Positions 11,357 through 20,986 of a stretch of DNA of 64,000 nucleotides are shown here, one piece after another. The DNA is from Isoetes taiwanensis. Lineage: Eukaryota > Streptophyta > Lycopodiopsida > Isoetales > Isoetaceae. The position numbers and the translations under genes are program-made. The DNA lies in NCBI GenBank assembly GCA_021234155.1, contig JAJEKV010000344.1, positions 186,001 to 250,000 on the forward strand, read 5' to 3'. A model generated the notes under the pieces. That model made no database searches. It was not told where the DNA came from and was given only the letters and a program-made list of their open reading frames with translations. How positions within the stretch are numbered: the first letter of the stretch is position 1; the number at the start of each line of letters is the position of its first letter.

Positions 11357-11573
11357 TTGCCCCTAGGGGCAAACCTTTGTTTATGGGCTTTTGGCATATC
11401 CTAGGTATATCCTAAAATATCCCTAGGATATGCCGCGGACGCTAAAAACCTGATGTTGAGGTAAATGGGCCGCCCGGTGTTCTTGGGCCGGTGTGGAAAC
11501 CGGATAACCGCAGTAGCTAGATAGCTAGATGCGAAAGCCTTCGAATTTCGGATGTTCCCCGTTAACTTAACGG
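11357..11573. repeat. Cluster of perfect palindromes and hairpins
   Basis: Three inverted repeats occur close together. TTGCCCCTAGGGGCAA (11357-11372) is a 16-bp perfect palindrome. GGCATATCCTAGG (11393-11405) pairs perfectly with CCTAGGATATGCC (11422-11434) across a 16-base loop. CCCGTTAA and TTAACGGG (about 11557-11573) form an 8-bp stem. Between them lies GC-rich sequence with TAGCTAGATAGCTAGAT. They may be termini of small foldback elements. Confidence 0.7.
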
Positions 11574-13817
11574 GAGGCGGATGGAAGCTTCGGATTTGAT
11601 GAATATGGCAAAAGACAAATTGCAAGAGCGGTCTTGAAATGCCGAAAGCAAGGTCGCGATTTTTTTCTCTAACAGAGCAAGAGGTTGCTTGCTATTTTGA
11701 TCAATCTGCAGATTTCTTTGTTGCCGATGCCATCCGAACAACTCCACGTGATTTTTGTTTATTTGCCACAGATTTGAGCGGCATGGCAAGGCATTCTTAT
11801 CTTTGATGCCTTTCGGGTTCCATTTTGCATTTTTATTCACCGATTTTAGAACACCGTTTCCATGCCATGCAAAAATTTAAGGGCAAAGAACCAACGAAAC
11901 AAATGGAGGAATTCGTAATTCCACCGCCAGTTCACGGTTACTGGGCTGCCCACCAAACTTTCTTCCTTTGCATCCGTGGATTTGCGATCCAGATTTGCAT
12001 ATGCTACGGGATATGCAATTAATTGCCGAGAAGTTCTGGGTTAGTGATGTTCTTTTTGCATCTCACATTCAATTCTTTGTGCTAAACTAGAAGTACTAAC
12101 TGTGCATTCATTTTCTTTAATTGTTTCCTAAAGCATCCTACTCAAAGATCCTTCCATGAGATAAATGTGTCCTGCAACTGATCTTCTTTAAACAATTATA
12201 AAATAGCAGCACTAGCAAGAACCCCAATGATTACCTAGCAGCATGCTCCACATGTTTCAATGCTGGTGCATTAGAAAAAACTAGCTCACAGGGTTACATC
12301 TACATGCTGAAGTTGGAAGATGTTTATAGGTGGGGATCCATTTAACAAATTTTTTCCAGTAAAGCCGATATCTCATGAGAAGAAGGCTGCCAATGCAAAA
12401 GTGGTATGACAAGGGAGGATCCTGGGACTTGGACTTGACAAATAACAATAAAGATTCCCAATTAGCGACAAATGGGCATGGAAAAAAAATTGCGAGGCCA
12501 TGATGAAGAGGATCACCATAACAACAAAGTCGACAAGCTCTCCTTCTAAATCTGCTTATTTGGAAGACCATTTGTGGCATTTTTCAAAGCGCTTGACATT
12601 CTTTGAATGTTCTTGTTGGTCCATGTTCCATCTTTCTTTGAAGGCTTTGGGCACAGTGGGTGGTGGTTGCATAAATGTGTAGTTATGGGAAAGAAATCGT
12701 CCTCCACAACATCCAAGACAAACAGATGCAACATCTTCAATACACGCAATTTGTCTTACGGAGGATCACAGCCAGGAACATTTTGGAGATTTATTGGTGG
12801 ATCTGTGTGATCGTGTGATCGACATCAACCGATGCTGCTTCAAGTTGCCTAGATCCAATTCTTGGTAGTATGGATGCAAGTAAGGGTATGTTTTCTTTGT
12901 AGAATCCTCTAGAACCTTCTTAGGAGCATAACCCATAATTTAAAAACTCGCAAGATTATGGGGCTTTCTCATTTATATGTTGCTTATCAATATTTTTACT
13001 TTTTGGAGGCCATAACAAGCATGACAAAGATGTTAATCGAATGGATGTTCTAACTGCGGCAGGTTGTGAATTTCATCCAATTTTGCATCTAATGAGAAAA
13101 TGCATTTGTTGTTTCTTCATTATTACATTTGTTTCATCGCCATCATATACCCGGGAGCAGATCAATTCGTTATCTTTGCTTTTTCTTTTTTATGATCTCA
13201 TATATATCTAATATACATGGACTTTCTTGTAGAATGGTGCATGTTTTAAATTCTTGTAAAATGATGCTTATGTATTTGACGAGGAGATGGAGAAGTCTAG
13301 CCAAGCTTTGCTCCCTTGTGCCTTCTAGATTCTCATTCCGCAGAAAGGAATGTCTCCGTCCGGGCAATGAAGTCGGCTATGAAGCCTTGCAATTTTTTTT
13401 TGTATGGGTCGGCAAGATTGATTTTGGGCTATAGATTGAGGTTTTATGAGGTTTTATTTAGGATTAACTAGAAGTACTAACTGTGCATTCATTTTCATTG
13501 CGGTTATTGAGGGATGGCGGTAAAAATTTTGCCTGCATCATTCTGGCTGGATTGCAGATGAACAGGTACGCATCCTCGGTCCTCTTTAAACAATCACATT
13601 TTAAATCGCTTTCTAGGAATAACACCAGCATGGCTGAAACAGACTCATTTGACAAGAGCCCCATTTGCAGAGGCAAGCATCGTCCTATATTGACTACTTC
13701 TAACAAGGAAATTCTAAGGAACTGAGTGTCTTTGGCATTATTCATTTTCCATGTCTTATGAGTATTACAATGGTGTAAGACTTTCTAATTACCGTTATGC
13801 ATTAGCTCATTGGCAGG
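11574..13817. other. No recognised gene; 31-bp duplicated word
   Basis: Short open stretches have no recognisable domain. The 31-bp segment beginning AACTAGAAGTACTAACTGTG occurs at 12085-12115 and again at 13466-13496, so part of this region was duplicated or carries a dispersed repeat. It could include upstream exons of the RFC1 fragment at 13.8-14.7 kb, but I could not recognise any. Confidence 0.35.
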
Positions 13818-14716
13818 ACAAGATCTTGGTTATCTTATGGTTCTTGTCCCTGAGATAGAGGTACATTTGAAGGCAAAATATGAGAAGATAGCCGCAGCTT
13901 TTCAGACAGATGACATAGGTATGCAAGTGCACTTGCATTAAGTTATATATCCATTTTTTTCTATCTGGATCTTAGGAATTTTACTGTTTCATTTAGATAA
14001 CATTGGTTCACACTTGGGAAAGGGTTCTACCGCCTTAGCAGACATTGTGTTGGTATTTACTATGTTTTGAGTTCCTCATTTTAAAATTTAGGAAAGGGAA
14101 GGGGTAGAGGATCAGCATCCATAAAGCCCGATGCAGTAAAACCTAAGGACGTGGAGGATTTGGTAAAGGCGGGCATGGTTTCTATGGTGCGCCTCAAACA
14201 ACTCCTCCACACAAAGGAGAGAAGGTTAGTATGTAAGTTTTATGAGAATTCTGGAAAATGAATGTGGCTTACAATATATTTACCTCATCTATAGGAAATC
14301 CCAGAGGGCGCAGATAACTGTTTGGCAGGGTTGACATTCGTCATTAGTGGGACACTTGATAGGTACTTACATATTAACTAGAATGGAGCTTTAATCTTTG
14401 AATGCTTGTAATATATGGGGATCGTGAATGTTCAAGGCATGACATCAGATTATTCTACTTTTCAGCCGTGAGAGGGAAGAGAGCGAGAAGATCTTATCAA
14501 AAGATATGGTGGTCGAGTCACCTCTCGCATCGGCAAGAAGAAAACGATGCATTATATGTTACATACAATATTCTTTCTTGGATGTGAATAAATTTTAATG
14601 TCCAAACAGAGCTATACGCTGGATGAGGATGTTGGAGGACAAAAATATAAAAAGGCTCATGAGCTTCAATCAAGAAATATTCCCCTTGTTTTATCTCTTT
14701 TTGAGACTTACAAGGT
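13818..14716 (+). pseudogene. RFC1: RFC1 (replication factor C large subunit) fragment with BRCT domain, decayed
   Basis: RFC1 is the large subunit of the clamp loader that places PCNA on DNA. This fragment covers its N-terminal Gly-rich linker and BRCT domain. At 14091-14218 are words typical of plant RFC1 (GKGRGRGS, then in a shifted frame GGFGKGGHGFYG and PPHKGEK). The next exon after a TATAG acceptor (from about 14296) reads IPEGADNCLAGLTFVISGTL, the BRCT start. The following exon (from about 14466, after TTTTCAG) reads RERESEKILSK, then one frame away RYGGRVTSRIGKKKT. A last block near 14611 reads YTLDEDVGGQKYKKAHEL. Frame changes at about 14150 and 14502 and the absence of the AAA+ ATPase domain indicate a pseudogene or transduplicated fragment, though base-calling indels could contribute. 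A possible upstream exon (13818-13918, AG and GT flanked) is unassigned. Confidence 0.72.
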
Positions 14717-14829
14717 GATTATTGCTTGGGATTGCGGGGATACCATTTCTTAAAGAGGACAGTCTTTTGGATATGATTCGAGTATCTAGGCCCAAGTCAA
14801 CAATAACAAAAAAAGAGTAGATTTAACAC

Positions 14830-15156
14830 CAACTTCGTAGTTTGCAAAGACATGATAGGTTTTTTTCTTTTAAAAGGTAAGCGTGATGTGTATAGTAAAG
14901 ATTTGAGGCCAGAATTATCGGTGGTGTCGAGGAATCCTAAGAAAGCACAAAGAGATAAAAATATGTATAGATATGGGCCAATTCATTTTCTAAAAAGACT
15001 GGTGCTTAGAAAGCACAATGGATTTAAAGCCCCTTAGACACGGCAAGGGGAAAAAAAGGTTGAAGCTTGACCTAAAATATGCAAGATCCTTTTCGTCCCT
15101 GGTCCCCCTTCTATGTGCATACATCTGCATTTAACCAGGACAAGTCTGGGACTTTT
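14830..15156 (+). other. Unrecognised open stretch (14852-15037)
   Basis: A 61-codon plus-strand frame rich in Lys and Arg (KGKRDVYSKDLRPELSVVSR) follows the RFC1 fragment. It resembles no family I recognise and may be chance or a further decayed exon. Confidence 0.2.
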
Positions 15157-15192
15157 CTAGCCTAAATAGTGTATCTAGCCTAAATAGTGTAT
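15157..15192. repeat. 18-bp tandem duplication
   Basis: CTAGCCTAAATAGTGTAT occurs twice head to tail with no mismatch, indicating a recent slippage-type duplication. Confidence 0.9.
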
Positions 15193-16483
15193 CCGTGACC
15201 AAAAAGGACATGTAATTTTTGTGTCTTATTTGCCTGTTCTTGATTTGAATAGGCTTTCAAGTAAGCATGGCATGGTTTTTACCAAAGATATTTCAACGTG
15301 TAGCGTTGCAATGGAGGGAAAATTTATGTAGTGATTGTTTTTTTGGTGTTTTAGATCTAGCACAGAAAAGAAAAAAAGGGTATGAACTACATTTTGCATT
15401 TGCAGATCCGGGTTGTGTATCTTAAATTTTCAGGTATGGCCCATTTCAAGAATGGAGAAACACTTAAAGAAACTCAAAAAATTTGAGCTTTCAATGCTTG
15501 GGCTTCTTTGGTTTTTTTTTGTTGTTTGACTTTGGACAAAGTTGAAGCTCACATTATTATTGATGACTATTATTGTCTTTTCAATAAGGATAGTTCAACA
15601 TTTCTATATTGTTTATTGTTTTGTCCCTTTTAGTGTGTGGAAAGAAGAATTAGTTTATTTACACTTGCCCTTTTGTTAGAGGCCATATATTTGTTGCCAC
15701 TTTTGTATTGTGATAATGACTCCCACCTTGTGCCTTAACCTTAAAGCAATAAAAAGAATCCATCCATGTTCGTTTCTGCTCTTAGTGAAGGAGGCTTTAG
15801 CAACATGTCCGTTGCAAAGGGTGCAGTGTCTGATTTGTTTGCAAGACCTCTGTTTTTTGCCATGTATGATTGGTTTATTGAGGTGAGTTGTTAAATTAAT
15901 CGAGCCTCGTTTATGGCATGTGGGAAATTGCGGTGATGCAGAAGAAATTAACCACTTCAAACTTTGAATATATTAATCAGTAATACAAAATGGTGGTGCT
16001 CAAGTTTATAATAGATTATTTGGGAACGAAAGGATGGCAAGAGTATAGGTAAAGAGAATAAGCCCGATCACCCAAGCAAGGGGAAACTTGGGTTGTGAAA
16101 TCATTTTTGAAGCGGAAGAGAGGAGCATTAGATCTTTCTAGCAAAGGTTCTATGGTTCGGAAAGATCAAGTCAATTTGAAAAAACCACTTGAACAGAAAA
16201 GATAGTTTCAACATCTAGAGAGAAAGCAATTTATGGTTGTTATCGCGGAAGTCACAAAGAGTAGAAAACAGAACTCCAAGTTCTTTGTTTGATCTAGCGT
16301 CAATGAAATTCTTAATGAAAAGCCATGGTGTTGCAACAAGGTGGTTTCCCTTGTTGGACATTCTCAATTGTTGTGGTCGCCCTCTAGGAAACAGATGATG
16401 GAAGAAGTTCTCAAGCAATTAAGTGACTGAAAGTCATCATCTGCTTTGTCTATAGAAGACCATACCATGATAGGCCAGGAAAC
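15193..16483. other. No supported gene
   Basis: AT-rich sequence. Short minus-strand open stretches at 15676-15960 and 16215-16418 have no recognisable domains. Confidence 0.35.
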
Positions 16484-16580
16484 TGCCAACTGATGTTAGG
16501 CATCAACTACAAACAAATATCTATGTATGACTTGCCAACTGATGTTAGGCATCAACTACAAACAAATATCTATGTATGAT
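16484..16580. repeat. 49-bp perfect tandem duplication
   Basis: TGCCAACTGATGTTAGGCAT... (16484-16532) is repeated immediately at 16533-16580 without visible change, so it is recent. Confidence 0.92.
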
Positions 16581-17336
16581 TGGCAATGTTCTTTTCTTGG
16601 AATTGACTAGATGTGATTTTTCAGCTGAGATATGCTAGAAACTGTGTAAAGAACTGCCATGCCAAATGGTTTTCTTCTTGCCCTGTCGACTGGGATGAAC
16701 TGTCAGCCATTTTTTATAGGAGACAACATTTCTCAATTCCTATAATTAAATTCATTCACTTTGCACTATTGCCAAAGTAATACATTCAAATTTGAATGGC
16801 TATTTATAATGGCTAACATTTCAACAAATGAATTAGATATTAATTTTGCTAGATTTATTTTTGTCATCTCTTAGAAGTTTACACATGAAAATGACTCCAA
16901 TGCTCCATGGTCAATGTTTTAAAATAGCAATTTTGATTGATTGTAAACACATAAATTTCAAGTATGATTTAAGCCACCTTAACCTCCGGCCATAGAGGGC
17001 AACCCTCCGTGCGCAGCACCTTGTTTAGTTTGACTTGAAGCAACAAATGTCGTCCTCTGTTAAATGTGTACCTTTTGGATTGAAACTTTTTTTCTGCTGC
17101 CCGTTTTCTTTAAAAGAGGTCAAAAATACCGAATTTACGTGTTTTCAAAAAAGGAATCTGCAATTGCACCACAGGTCATTAGTGCGTTTGCGAGGTCACC
17201 TTGTTTCAAGCGAATCGCTCCAGCTAGATTCGAGGATCTAACGGCCGGACGTCAAACCGGCCGTCTCAGATGAACTCCATGTGAATGCCGAAAAATTTAC
17301 ATGCGAGGCGCCTCTTACCTAGCACATAACGTATTA
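16581..17336. other. No supported gene; contains dispersed repeat at 17157-17275
   Basis: AT-rich up to about 17150. From 17157 to 17275 lies the inverted relative of the repeat at 6.1-6.3 kb (GGTCATTAGTGCGTTTGC, GACGTCAAACCGGCCGTC). No coding sequence is recognised. Confidence 0.5.
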
Positions 17337-17481
17337 GGGAAAATGCCTCACGAGGATTTTCCGGGATAATAATCAGGCGCGGCCCGGCGGCGGGCGCGAA
17401 TGGCCCGGAAGCTTGCCCGCCACCGGCCCGGCCCGGGCCGAAGCGGATTATCCGGAGGAAAACCGAGTGAGGCATTTTCCC
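17337..17481. mobile_element. 145-bp foldback element (MITE) with GC-rich centre
   Basis: GGGAAAATGCCTCACGAGGA (17337 onward) and the reverse complement of the right end (GGGAAAATGCCTCACTCGG) form inverted termini of about 35-40 bp, with TTTTCC-GGATAAT continuing the match. The core (17370-17440) is very GC-rich (GCGGCCCGGCGGCGGGCG). The whole element can fold into one hairpin. Flanks ACGTATTA and GTGCATAA are only loosely alike, so the target duplication is uncertain. Confidence 0.65.
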
Positions 17482-17640
17482 GTGCATAATGCACGCCACC
17501 TGGGATTACGTCCAATACTGGGCCTCCACGTCACTGCCACGTCATGATGAATATATTGTACTTTTTTCTGTCATTTTTTTGCGGAGCTCCTGGCTATGGC
17601 GCATGCCGACGTATTGCTGGAGCTCCCATGATGGCGCTGT

Positions 17641-18125
17641 GCTTCATTATGATGGCGCTTGGTTTGTAGGCCATGGCAGATGTGTTTTAGTGGATTATTA
17701 GGCGGATTGACGATGGATTTGGTGATGATTTTGTGTTTTCTGCACAGATTTGTTGATCTGTTCTTCGGTGATGCTTGCATGTCAGTGAAACTTGTTGGAT
17801 AGGATCTTGGCGACGTTTCTTGGAAGAAATTGTTGGCGGTTTTGTTGTGAGGTTTCTTGTGAGGTTTATTGGAGCTTTCGGACGATGGCGTGCTTCATTA
17901 TGATGGCGCTTGGTTTGTAGACCATGGCAGATGTGTTTTAGTGGATTATTAGACGGATTGACGGTGGCTTTGGTGAGGATTTTGTGTTTTCTGCAGAGTT
18001 TTGTTGATCTCTTCTTCGGTGATGCTTGCATGTCAGTGGATGTTGTTTCATAGGATCTTGGCGATGTTGCTTGGAAGAAATTCTTGGCGGATTTGTTGTG
18101 AGGTTTCTTGTGAGATTTTGTTGGC
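17641..18125. repeat. 251-bp tandem duplication
   Basis: GCTTCATTATGATGGCGCTT starts at 17641 and again at 17892. The two copies run parallel through GGCAGATGTGTTTTAGTGGA, TTCTTCGGTGATGCTTGCAT and GTGAGGTTTCTTGTGAG, with roughly 10% differences. The minus-strand open frame through both (17687-18208) is a product of the duplication and unlikely to be coding. It lies just upstream of the Crypton-like gene and may be part of its 5' region. Confidence 0.85.
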
Positions 18126-18407
18126 CGATTTCTTCTCATTTGTGGCAGATTTTTGATTATCCTTGGTCTTAAAGATTCTGTGGCCGATATTGGCGACTTT
18201 TGGAGCATATCTTTGGTGATCTTTTGGTCGATCCTTGTGATCTTTTTGTGATTTGGTGGCTTTTCATTACTGGCCGAGTTCAGAGTATGGATTGCTTTGT
18301 ACCTTACTTGAAGATGGATCTTTATTTGATTCTGATTTTGTTGTTAAGTAGAATGGCTGAGAATCCGGGCCTTCACAAGATTTTCGTTTACACTCGCTGC
18401 TCTAGAC

Positions 18408-20507
18408 ATGACAAATGATGATGTTTCTTTGGAAGAAAGTGAGCGGATCTTAGCAGAGTTGTCTGATGATAACGAGAGTGATTGTGAAGAATATGACACA
18501 AAGGATGACTGGCTGCCTCTTGATGAAGATGTGCTTTCTGAGGCATTGAATGGTGGAATAGATCGTTCAAAATCGGTTAATGCATGGGCTAGGCGCAGGT
18601 TTGATCAGTGGAGAAAAGACTTTAAGCAGCAGGTTCATATTCCTATAGAGAAGCTGCCATTAAAGATATTGAACGAGATGCTGACCAAGTTCCTGATTCA
18701 GGTAATTTTTTTCCATGCATAATTTGTTATTATTTTTTCTGTATTTGCATAATTTTTTACTTATGTTATGTTGTTATTGTAGGCAAAGAAGAAAAATGGG
18801 AAACTCTATCCTCCTGGAACGTAAGTTTTTTCATTTGTTTTTTGGGTGTTATTTAGTGAGATTTAATTGTGTTGTTTGTTTGCAGACTTAACTCTTTGTT
18901 TAGAGGTGTTGGTAGAATAGTTAGAAGAGAGCAAGAGAAACTAATTGAGAGAGTGGTGTCCGTGAACATCCTTTCAATATCGAGGCCGATCCTCTTTTTT
19001 CTGTATGCCGAGCCGTGGGAGGCTTTTGTTGGCATGGTGAAGAAGTCGAGGAAGGAGGGAAATTATGAAAAGGCAAAGAAGAAGGCTCCTGTTATTACAT
19101 TCAGCCTTGAGAGAGAAATTCTTTCTGATATCGATCATCAGATTTCACATCCTTCAGGTTGTATCAAGCGCCTTGTGTATTACATGTTGACACGTTTTGG
19201 GATTAGGGCATCAAAGGAGTTATATCAGGTAAAAGACTGTGATATGTGTTTGGATAGAGATGAAATTAGGGAGATGGTGAAATATGGGGAGAGAATCAGT
19301 AAGAATTACAGTCCTACTATCACTAAATTTGACGACGAGCACTTCAGAAAACCAGTGTGGACGCATGAGAAGGATTTTGTGCTTACATTTAAGCAGTATA
19401 TTCGCCACTTACATGCGAAAGAGAAGGACGATGAAGCGCGGCACTTCTTTCTGCAACCGATCCCTAATTTCAGAACTATGGTGAGTTTTTTTGATATGTT
19501 TTTGAATTTTATATTTTGTAGTTAATTTTCTAATATTTTGTGTATTGCAGACTTGGTATGCGGTGACACCAGTTGGGATTAATTCACTTGGCAAGTGGTT
19601 TTACTATGGCTTACATTTGTGCATCCGAAGCGGAGATTTGTAATAAGTCCGGCAGAGTTTCATTGGTTTACTGCGTCTTGCCGCTTCCGATGCTCCTAGC
19701 GGGGTCTTTTTTGGAATGCGACATTGAGAGGGCATAAGAGTGTAGATGGATTTTTGAAGTAAGTTGAGTTCTTTTTCCTTTGCTGTTTTTTCTATGATGT
19801 ATATTTTTCATGATGTTTATTTAATATGTTTTAGGTACGACAGAACTGGAGATTCGAAGATTAATGCATGCATGGAAATAATCGGACAGCCATGTAATGC
19901 CGACGGGTCGGCACGTTCTTACAAGGATGTGCTTGCAGGTAATTTCAGATAATCACATTGTTTATTTGTTTTCTTCGTATCTTTTTTTCAAATTTTAATT
20001 ATTGGTTTTTTACAGCTGAAGTTCAAAAGCAGACCTCTGCTATAACAGATTCTAATGCAGTTCTTGCGGAGGTTGATGGCACATCTTGCGTGTGGTCAAG
20101 TTCTTTTTACGCTTGAAATGATGTTTAACGAGATGTTGGGAAGGAAAATGTCAAGGATTCTCGAGGTTCTATTTTGGAATTGAAAGGTTCTTCAAAGATC
20201 CGTTATGGAATTGAAGGATTACGGAGTTGCAATCATGCGGTTGCATCGATATTGGATGGTCAACACTAACAAATTCGAGGTTGATGATGATCCATATGAC
20301 GAAGATTTCTATGCTACTTTGAGCAAGGAACATCCTGAGAGTGCAAAGGCGATTGGGAGGTTCATTGGTCCTGTTATCAATAATCGAGGTACTTTTTCTA
20401 ATTGCACTTTCAACTTCGGCGGCGTTGATATCAAGGATTTAGCAGTGGTGATACGTGATGTTTTGGATAAAAATCGACATGCTTCTAGTTCTGGCAGTGC
20501 AGTGTGA
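18408..20507 (+). CDS. Crypton-like tyrosine recombinase (DUF3504 / ZMYM2-QRICH1-type), multi-exon, partly frameshifted
   Basis: Crypton elements move with a tyrosine recombinase, and its domesticated relatives include the DUF3504 region of ZMYM2/QRICH1. Exon 1 (18408 to about 18700) gives an acidic N-terminus, then SKSVNAWARRRFDQWRKDFK and KLPLKILNEMLTKFL. Exon 2 (18782 to about 18821) reads AKKKNGKLYPPGT. Exon 3 (about 18886 to 19479) continues LNSLFRGVGRIVRRE. The order matches the family pattern of W-x-x-F-Q-W, a K-K-x-G-x-Y-x-P-x-T-L joint and L-x-R. Later blocks are TPVGINSLGKWF (about 19566), GHKSVDGFLKYDR across an intron (the H and Y of the catalytic R-HxxR-Y set) and NCTFNF near the C-terminus. 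Introns are GT-AG. The reading frame breaks at about 19640-19720, just before the catalytic HxxR region, so it is either inactive or damaged by sequence error. The family call is from motifs only. Confidence 0.58.
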
Positions 20508-20986
20508 TCTTTCTGGCAGTATGAAGATAATGTTTCGGCAAAGAATTGCGTGTGTATCGAAAAAAATTTTTTTTGAACTTTGTGATCTTGAGTCCTTTTG
20601 GTATAATCATAAACTTTGGATGATAAGAAACTTTGTAATTTTGTGATCTTTTTGTATAAGGGAAACTTTGATGACATAAAACTTTGTTATTTTTGATGTG
20701 ATTAAGTGTGTAATGGTTGTAATGGATAAACTTTATAAAAATTATGGCTGTGGTGGACGTGAAATTACCTAAAATAATTTTAAGCTAAAATACCAGTAAT
20801 CCCAAGGTGGCGTGCATTACTCTTCTACTTTTGGTTAAGTGAGAAAGAAAATTCCTAGCAGAAGTCTCAATTGGCCGCCAAAATTTTGAGACGTGGTATA
20901 GCCGGTTTGTTTAATATCGTGACATAACCGTGTTAAAAAGACGTGCTAGACAAATCTAGGGAATAGTACCTTCGGCAGAAGAGAAA
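20508..20986. other. Intergenic, probable 3' UTR and RLK promoter
   Basis: AT-rich sequence between the Crypton-like gene and the receptor kinase. It includes GTAATTTTGTGATC repeats and no gene. The kinase promoter and 5' UTR should lie in the last few hundred bases, but I see no unambiguous element. Confidence 0.35.

Noticed and set aside
17687..18208. 173-codon minus-strand frame as a gene
   Set aside because: It spans both copies of the 251-bp duplication, has repetitive content and overlaps the upstream region of the Crypton-like gene; no domain.
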